Assembly (NCBI GenBank): GCA_016287975.1
Contig: JAEEXV010000322.1
Location: 1 to 17,671 of the forward strand
DNA length: 17,671 nt
Direction of reading: 5' to 3'
From: Lentisphaeria bacterium
Lineage (GTDB): Bacteria; Verrucomicrobiota; Lentisphaeria; Oligosphaerales; Oligosphaeraceae
Each line of letters starts with the position of its first letter. Within the stretch, counting starts at the first letter, position 1. Shown piece by piece: positions 12,758 through 17,671 of the stretch. The notes under the pieces are model-generated. The model saw only the letters and a list, made by a program, of their open reading frames with translations, did not search any database and had not been told where the DNA came from. The translations under genes and the position numbers were made by a program.

Positions 12758-14797
12758 ATGGATTTTACCGCAATTGGAACGGGGCTCGGCGTTGTGCTGG
12801 CGGACAATGGCGCCATTGCGTCGATTCGGCGCCATGGGCGGGAGCTGGGGGCTCCTGCGGCTGAGGCGTTCACGATGGAACTGCTGGATCGGAACGGGGA
12901 GGCGCTGCGTCTCAGAAGCCGCGAGTTCCGCCGCGAAGGCGGCGTCTTCACGGCTCATCCCGCGATGCCCTCGCTGAAGGTTGCGATCGCCGTGCGCGCG
13001 GATCGGGACTTCGTGCGCTTCCGCCCCCAGGTCACGGGCGTGCCAGGCGACTGGGTGGTGTCGTGGATCGACGCGCCCCAGGTGTGCTATCCGCTGCGTC
13101 AGGGCATCGACCTGGTGCTGCCGCTGCACGACGGCGTGATCATCTCGGATCCGACCTTGCGGAAGGCCCCCTACCATCCCATCGGCTTTGCGAAGCGCGG
13201 ACAGCCCTACGGGACCTTCTACCCTGGACGCGCGCAACTGCAGTGCATGGCCTTCTGCCGCGGAGGGGACGGCGTCTATTTCGCCGCGCAGGATCCCCAT
13301 TGCGCGACCAAGGCGGTCGAATACGAGGTCTGCGGCGAGGCCGTGCGGCTGAGCCTGCAGACCTTCACGGGCTGCGACTTCGGCCAGGACTACCGCCCCG
13401 ACTGGGACTACGTCCTCGCGGGCATCGACGGCGACTGGCAGTCCGCCGCCGAACTCTACCGCGACTGGGTGGAGGCGCAGAACTGGCTTCCGCCGATGGC
13501 GGACTATCCCGAATGGATGCGGCAGTCCCCCGTCGTCGCGATCTATCCAGTGCGCGGGCACGGGCGCGACGTGGGGGAGATGGAGCCCAACTGCTACTTC
13601 CTCTACGTGAACGCGATGCCGCACATTCGGCGGTTCCAAAAGGAGTTCGGCGCGCCCATTCTGGCGCTGCTGATGCACTGGGAGGGGACCGCGCCGTGGG
13701 CCCCGCCGTTCGTCTGGCCGCCTTTCGGGGGCGAGGCGGCGCTGGCGAAATTCCGCGATGCGCTGCATGACAGCGGCAATCTGCTGGGGCTGTACTGCTC
13801 GGGGACGGCGTGGACATGCAGCAGTTCGATTCTGCCTGGATACGCGCCAGGCTGCACGCCAGAGCAGGAGCGGATGATGCTGCGCGGCCCCAAGGGGGAA
13901 CTGGAGGCGTCGGTCTGCAATGGCCTCCAGAGCCAGCGGCTGGGCTATGAACTGTGCCTGGCCGAGGCGCCCGCACGGAAGATCGTCCTGGACGAGATCC
14001 TGAAGATGGCGGACTTCGGGGTGGACTACGCGCAGTTCTTCGACCAGAACCACGGCGGCTGTGTCCACAACTGCTTCGCGCGGGACCACCACCATCCGCC
14101 CGTGCCAGGCGGCTGGCAGGCGGCGATGCAGCACGGTGTGATGGCGGAGGCGGCGCGGGAAATCGGGGCGCGCGGGCGAAGCATGCTGCTGGGCTGCGAG
14201 AGCGCGGCGGCGGATGTCTACGCGCAGTTCCTGTCGCTCAACGACGCGCGCGCGTCCTTTGTGCGATACTACGGGCGGCCGATTCCCATGCAGCAGTATG
14301 TGCTGCACGGGCGCAGCGCCAACTTCGCGGGGAACCAGGGCGGGACGCGCTGGATCTGCGACTTCAGCCGCTCCCCCTACAACCTGAACCGTCGCCTGGC
14401 CTACGCCTTCAGCGCGGGCGACCTCCTGAGCGTGACGCTCAAGGAGGACGGCCACGCGCATTGGTGCTGGAGTTACGAGTGGGACCGCCCCGCGCCGCCG
14501 CAGCCAATGTTCTGGACGCTGATGCGCAACCTGAACCAGGTCCGCCGCCAGTATCCAGAATACCTTCTCCTGGGGCGGATGCAGAGGGACGCCGCCGCCG
14601 TGACGGGCGAGACGTGCGTCGAATATGACTGCGAGGGACGCAAGCGTGAGTTCCCCGCGTTCTGCCATTCCACGTGGCAGGCCCCCGATGGCCGCCGCGC
14701 GCTGATCGCGGCGAACTACCTGGACCGCCCGCAGCGGCTCGCCATCGACGGAAAACCGACGACCGTCGCCCCGTGCAGCGCCATTGTGGTTGGTTGA
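12758..14797 (+). CDS. DUF6259 domain-containing protein (putative glycosidase-like TIM barrel)
   Basis: 679 residues, no signal peptide, so probably cytosolic. The N-terminal ~240 residues are beta-rich (sandwich-like), followed by a TIM-barrel-like region (~255-600) with VDYAQFFDQNHGG (423-434), MLLGCESAAADVY (476-488) and many Trp/Tyr/His residues, then a short beta-rich C-terminus. The pattern fits DUF6259 proteins common in Lentisphaerota and Planctomycetota, thought to be glycoside-hydrolase-like; D424 or D429 are candidate active-site acids by analogy with other barrels, which is inference. ATG 12758 is fixed by AAAGGAGG (12743-12750) seven nt upstream; an in-frame TTG at 12737 would swallow that site. 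It is the only confident plus-strand gene, divergent from the dehydrogenase across repeat array 3. A minus-strand open frame over the same span is a shadow. Confidence 0.85.
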   Translation: MDFTAIGTGLGVVLADNGAIASIRRHGRELGAPAAEAFTMELLDRNGEALRLRSREFRREGGVFTAHPAMPSLKVAIAVRADRDFVRFRPQVTGVPGDWVVSWIDAPQVCYPLRQGIDLVLPLHDGVIISDPTLRKAPYHPIGFAKRGQPYGTFYPGRAQLQCMAFCRGGDGVYFAAQDPHCATKAVEYEVCGEAVRLSLQTFTGCDFGQDYRPDWDYVLAGIDGDWQSAAELYRDWVEAQNWLPPMADYPEWMRQSPVVAIYPVRGHGRDVGEMEPNCYFLYVNAMPHIRRFQKEFGAPILALLMHWEGTAPWAPPFVWPPFGGEAALAKFRDALHDSGNLLGLYCSGTAWTCSSSILPGYAPGCTPEQERMMLRGPKGELEASVCNGLQSQRLGYELCLAEAPARKIVLDEILKMADFGVDYAQFFDQNHGGCVHNCFARDHHHPPVPGGWQAAMQHGVMAEAAREIGARGRSMLLGCESAAADVYAQFLSLNDARASFVRYYGRPIPMQQYVLHGRSANFAGNQGGTRWICDFSRSPYNLNRRLAYAFSAGDLLSVTLKEDGHAHWCWSYEWDRPAPPQPMFWTLMRNLNQVRRQYPEYLLLGRMQRDAAAVTGETCVEYDCEGRKREFPAFCHSTWQAPDGRRALIAANYLDRPQRLAIDGKPTTVAPCSAIVVG

Positions 14798-14837
14798 TTT
14801 TGGCCAAAAGAAGCTTGTTGACGACCGATTTGATTGA

Positions 14838-15292
14838 TTACGGCAAGATGATGAACAGGGACTCCGTTGTGTCGCCGAATCCGTCCGCCAGGCGCTTGAC
14901 GAGCGGCGCCAAATCCTTGTCCGAATCCTCAAGTTCCCCGTCGGCGGCGTAAACCGCATACGACGTGCCGTGGTCGTCGCACGCGCCCCCTATCCGCGTC
15001 GACTGCTCCATGCTTCCCGCCTTGGGTCAGGAGGAACATGGCCATCCGGATGGCCGCGCCGATCTCCTCGTCGCACTCCTTCTGCGACGCCTCGCCTGAA
15101 AGAATGCGCGCATACGGAAGGCGGAACGATTTCTCAAGCGCCGGTTCGCGCCACTCGAACTTGAACATGCGGCTCTGGATGCCGTGTCCGCCGACAAAGC
15201 GCGTCAGCCCCTCGTCCGATTCAAGTTCGGCGGAAGCGGGGCTTCTACTCCTCGACCGCTTCCGCGTGTTTTGCCGCAATGTCGTTTTCCAT
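14838..15292 (-). pseudogene. Small unknown gene broken by two frameshifts
   Basis: Coding-like text continues across three frames. ATG 15292, preceded by GGAG, gives MENDIAAKHAEAVEE and hits TAG at 15245-15247. The next frame continues with SAELESDEGLTRFVGGHGIQ ... EEIGAAIRMAMFLLTQGG to about 15010. A third frame continues with TRIGGACDDHGTSYAVYAAD ... LVKRLADGFGDTTESLFIILP to TAA 14838. The spliced product would be about 150 residues. I do not recognise the family. It lies 23 nt after the broken gene at 15316-15772, as in an operon, and is convergent with DUF6259. Three CCGG sites fall in or next to it, unlike the rest of the window. Either genuine decay or sequencing error in a low-quality patch. 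Confidence 0.6.
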
Positions 15293-15315
15293 GCGTGTCT
15301 CCGTTCCCCGTGCCG

Positions 15316-15772
15316 TCATACCGGCGGTTCAAACATCTTGTGGAAGAACTCGCGCTTGAAGAACGACGGGCACTTCCTCATGTTGCAGTCGTTGACGCAC
15401 TTGATCTTGGTGTCGGGCTTGATCTTGGTGCCGTCGACCTTTGTGATGGTCACGGTCGGTTTGACTGCTGTCATCGCCTTGAGCTTGCTGGCGTCCAGCC
15501 AGTCATGCTTGCCGTACACCTTGTGGTTCGCCCGAAGCATCTCGGCGTAGGCGATGGCCACGTCGATGCGCGCTTGTCGCCTGAAAGTCTTCAGGGGATA
15601 CCCTGGACTTGATGGTGTCGAGATATGCCCTTGCTGAATCATAGTTGTCACGTTTAATATGTGAGTTGCAAGCGTTGTGAAAATCCTCTTGGGGGATTAT
15701 GGCATGATATAAAGTGTTCCGTTTGGAATGCAACTCGGAAAGATTGTTTTTTTGGGGGGGAGGGGTAATCAT
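15316..15772 (-). pseudogene. Small unknown gene with one frameshift
   Basis: One frame reads NNLSELHSKRNTLYHAIIPQ ... DYDSARAYLDTIKS-type sequence up to SPEDFQA near 15590. The text then continues in another frame as ARIDVAIAYAEMLRANHKVY ... CVNDCNMRKCPSFFKREFF to TGA 15316. The best ATG is 15772, but the frame from it runs through a T7G7 homopolymer (15747-15760), so the start is uncertain. Base composition is clearly more A+T-rich (about 15610-15750) than the neighbouring genes. The product is unknown; the helical, charged N-part and Cys-rich tail match nothing I recognise. Confidence 0.5.
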
Positions 15773-16124
15773 TTCGCGGTGCCTCCTGTTGCCCAGTCTC
15801 GCCTGAAGCCGTGTAAGGAACACGGAGGCGGCTGGAGAGAAGAACTGCCCTTCTTCCAGACGATGTCCAAGGGGGACTCCAGTATCGAGCCAAATGGGCG
15901 GAAGGCCAGCCCAGACTTCACGCCAGTCGGAACGAAACGATCCAGTGTCACTTCACAGCCGACGCCTTCGCTCGCCTGCGGCTTGCGCGGCGTGGCTGGC
16001 TGAAGAAGCCAGGGGAGGTCGTCGCCTGCTGCAACGACGGGCTACGCCCCGTTTGTTTCAAACTGGAGGGTTCCTTGGACGAGAGGAATCATGGCCTGAA
16101 GGCCGAAGAACTATGCGTGCCACG
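15773..16124. other. Non-coding or decayed stretch, no confident gene
   Basis: This 350-nt interval between the broken genes and the aldo/keto reductase stop has short open frames on both strands (for example minus 15769-15951, 60 codons), none with an RBS or family resemblance. It contains small inverted repeats: CTGGCT/AGCCAG around a 5-nt loop near 15999-16015, and GGCC/GGCC near 16094-16105. No transposase or terminal inverted repeat is visible. It may be remnant DNA; I cannot say of what. Confidence 0.4.
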
Positions 16125-17375
16125 TTATCCGTTGAGTTCGGCGACGATTTCCCGCAGATGGCGTGGAATTTCGATTTTCTGCGGGCATTTGGAGAGGCAT
16201 GCCTTGCAATCCACGCATGCGTCCGCACGGCCCTTTGCAGGCAAAGCCGCATATTCCGTGGTGAATCTGCTGCGGTCGCCGCCTTCGCGGTAGCGGTTGT
16301 AGGCGCGGAAGACGTCTGGAATCATGACGCCTGCGGGGCATGGCATGCAATAGCGGCAGCCAGTGCATTTCGACGAGCCAGTGCGCTTCCAGTTCGCGGC
16401 CTCGGCGGCCTGTCGGAGCACGCTGCGCTCCTCGTCCGTCAGCGGACGGAAATCCGTGAACGTGCGGATGTTGTCCTCCAGCTGTTCCATGGTGGACATG
16501 CCCGATAGCACGACCTGCACGTTTGGCAACGAGCCGATGAAGCGGAACATCCAGGAGGCAGTCGAGGCCTCGGGGGCGGCCTTCCGCAGGATGGCCTCCG
16601 CGTCACGGGAAATGCTTGCCAGGGTGCCTCCGCCAAGAGGTCCCATGACGGACACGGGGATGCCGCGTCTTGTCAGCGTCTCATAGAGGGTGTGTGAGGC
16701 GGAATCCCAGTCTCGGAAGTTCAGCTGAACCTGTGCAAGGTCCCATTCGGCGGAGGAGGCGATTCGGTCCAGGCACTCAGGCCCGCCATGATAGGAGAAT
16801 CCGACTCGCCGCACAAGCCCCTGGCGCTGTTTTTCCTTGATGAACTCGTATGCGCCGAGCTTCTGCGCATGCTCCCAGTTGCCGTCGTTCAGCCAGTGGA
16901 TGAAGTAGAAGTCGAAATAGCCTGCGCGGGTGCGGCGGAGCTGTTCGTCGAATGTTTCCTCCATCTCCCTGCGGCTGTTGAGTTCCCAGGCGGGCAGCTT
17001 GTCCGTCAGGAGGTAGGATTCGCGCGGATGCGAGGCGAGGGCCTGGCCGATGAACTTCTCGCTTTCGCCGCCGTGGTACATGTAGGCGGTGTCGAAGTAG
17101 TTCAGGCCCGCCGCAAGGGCGCGTTCAACCATCGCCGACGCCTTCTTGCGGTCGATTCCACTGCCGCCTTCGGGGAGGCGCATCATGCCGAAGCCAAGCA
17201 GCGGCGTCGAGAAGGGACCGCCCTTGTGCGGACGGCGCGTGATCGGCCCGATGGCGTTTTGGGTTGACTTTTCACTGCCGTTCTCCGACGCCTGGCCACA
17301 GGAGATGCCAACGGAGCCAAGAGCCCCCAGCGCCGCGAAGGCAGTCACGCCCTTGATGAATTCACGTCTGTCCAT
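16125..17375 (-). CDS. Tat-exported aldo/keto reductase with C-terminal 2x[4Fe-4S] ferredoxin domain
   Basis: 416 residues. The N-terminus MDRREFIKG followed by a hydrophobic stretch is a twin-arginine signal; VGISC (22-26) resembles a lipobox, so it may be a Tat-exported lipoprotein. Residues ~55-320 form an AKR barrel with the tetrad D95 (FDTAYMY), Y100, K126 (TDK) and H160 (FIHW). The tail carries two cluster motifs, C337-xx-C340-xx-C343-xx-C346-P and C387-xx-C390-xx-C393-xxx-C397-P. Fe-S insertion in the cytoplasm fits Tat export of a folded protein. It is likely a redox enzyme that draws electrons through the clusters; substrate unknown. ATG 17375 is supported by AAGGAG (17384-17389) eight nt upstream. 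A 44-codon ORF ends one base upstream, allowing translational coupling. Confidence 0.93.
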   Translation of the reverse strand: MDRREFIKGVTAFAALGALGSVGISCGQASENGSEKSTQNAIGPITRRPHKGGPFSTPLLGFGMMRLPEGGSGIDRKKASAMVERALAAGLNYFDTAYMYHGGESEKFIGQALASHPRESYLLTDKLPAWELNSRREMEETFDEQLRRTRAGYFDFYFIHWLNDGNWEHAQKLGAYEFIKEKQRQGLVRRVGFSYHGGPECLDRIASSAEWDLAQVQLNFRDWDSASHTLYETLTRRGIPVSVMGPLGGGTLASISRDAEAILRKAAPEASTASWMFRFIGSLPNVQVVLSGMSTMEQLEDNIRTFTDFRPLTDEERSVLRQAAEAANWKRTGSSKCTGCRYCMPCPAGVMIPDVFRAYNRYREGGDRSRFTTEYAALPAKGRADACVDCKACLSKCPQKIEIPRHLREIVAELNG

Positions 17376-17376
17376 G

Positions 17377-17511
17377 TCAAATGCTCCTTCCAAGTTGATA
17401 GGCTTGTTCGGGATACTTTGTACGATTGACTGCGCCGACAGGCCAGACATCTGACGCGCTGATTTCCGCTGCGGCAATCGCCATGTTCCGAATGAAATCA
17501 CGTAGGTTCAT
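17377..17511 (-). pseudogene. 44-codon micro-ORF resembling a damaged Tat signal peptide
   Basis: ATG 17511 opens MNLRDFIRNMAIAAAEISAS, which reads like a canonical Tat leader (NRRDFIKNMAxAAAGxSA) in which RR became LR and a Gly became Glu, then 24 unrelated residues to TGA 17377-17379, one base before the reductase ATG. Its ATG overlaps the TGA of the preceding fragment (ATGA). Most likely a remnant of another Tat-exported protein; alternatively a short coupled leader peptide. Confidence 0.4.
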
Positions 17512-17671
17512 AATTCCAGTCCGTCTTCACTTCGTCTTAACAAGTTTCGCCTGGCCGTGTCAATCAGGCGGCATCCCGCCTTTAGGGCCTCGTAAACGGC
17601 TGTCTCCGCCGCTACGCCGCGAAGCGTCCAGGTGCCCAGGCCAAGCCTTGGCATCTGGAAGCCCGTGTTGA
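17508..17671 (-). pseudogene. N-terminal fragment of a second aldo/keto reductase (truncated, also cut by right edge)
   Basis: The minus strand from the window edge reads MPRLGLGTWTLRGVAAETAV ... AGCRLIDTA, the classic AKR N-terminus (GLGTW, cofactor-side RLIDTA). After LIDTA the expected catalytic Tyr segment (Y-x-NE) is absent; the frame continues with 14 unrelated residues to TGA 17508-17510. The breakpoint is near 17552. The visible part has 53 codons; the 5' end is outside the window. So the gene has lost its C-terminal three quarters. Confidence 0.75.

Noticed and set aside
12412..12951. N-terminal extension of the dehydrogenase through repeat array 3
   Set aside because: It crosses a good promoter and overlaps the start of the divergent DUF6259 gene; the array stays open only because its period is a multiple of three.
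14798..14809. TTTTGGCCAAAA as terminator of the DUF6259 gene
   Set aside because: A 12-nt perfect palindrome can form only a 4-bp A-T stem with a GGCC loop and has no following T-run; probably chance.
12740..14959. Minus-strand open frame of 739 codons
   Set aside because: Antisense to the DUF6259 gene, Arg/Pro/Val-rich, no family resemblance and no start signal.
14838..15772. Programmed frameshifting in the two small unknown genes
   Set aside because: Three shifts in under 1 kb without a slippery heptamer or downstream pseudoknot at the junctions; decay or sequencing error is simpler.
15769..15951. 60-codon minus ORF (MTLDRFVPTGVKSGLAFRPF...)
   Set aside because: Open on both strands, no RBS, no recognised family; left as part of the undefined stretch.

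Overview
The window is G+C-rich bacterial DNA (roughly two thirds G+C by eye). The gene set fits an uncultured member of the PVC group, most likely Lentisphaerota/Victivallales: an oversized sodium:solute symporter, a DUF6259 glycosidase-like protein, a secreted clan GH-A-like protein, a Tat-exported aldo/keto reductase with a ferredoxin tail, a DUF1846 protein and bS21. This assignment comes from gene content only; there is no rRNA or other marker to confirm it.

Layout. Positions 1-3977 (minus strand): an SNF2-family helicase cut by the left edge, a DUF1846 protein and rpsU. A textbook intrinsic terminator sits between rpsU and DUF1846, so close to the DUF1846 start that it may act as an attenuator. 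Positions 4118-11075 (minus strand): a probable operon of symporter, aldose-epimerase-like protein and large secreted GH-like protein. Positions 11371-14797: a divergent pair, a zinc-ligand-poor MDR dehydrogenase (minus) and a DUF6259 protein (plus). Read together, 4118-14797 looks like a locus that degrades an unidentified glycan or glycoside, imports the product with sodium and oxidises it. Positions 14838-15772: two small unknown genes broken by frameshifts. Positions 16125-17671: a Tat/Fe-S aldo/keto reductase preceded by a Tat-signal-like micro-ORF and the amputated N-terminus of a second aldo/keto reductase.

Two signals are not explained by the genes. First, three intergenic arrays of 9-bp tandem units share a G-[G/C]-GAC core (2099-2161, 8485-8574, 12563-12688). 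Each lies just 5' of a gene start, and two lie 22-24 nt upstream of starts that lack a Shine-Dalgarno sequence. Second, the tetranucleotide CCGG is almost absent: I found nine by eye, although its mirror GGCC is plentiful. Three of the nine fall in about 0.3 kb within or just beside the broken genes at 14.8-15.8 kb, which suggests that segment is a recent arrival in a genome that restricts or methylates CCGG.

Putative sigma70-like promoters with the same -10 hexamer (TACATT) precede rpsU, the symporter and the dehydrogenase. No tRNA, rRNA, CRISPR array or recognisable insertion sequence was seen.
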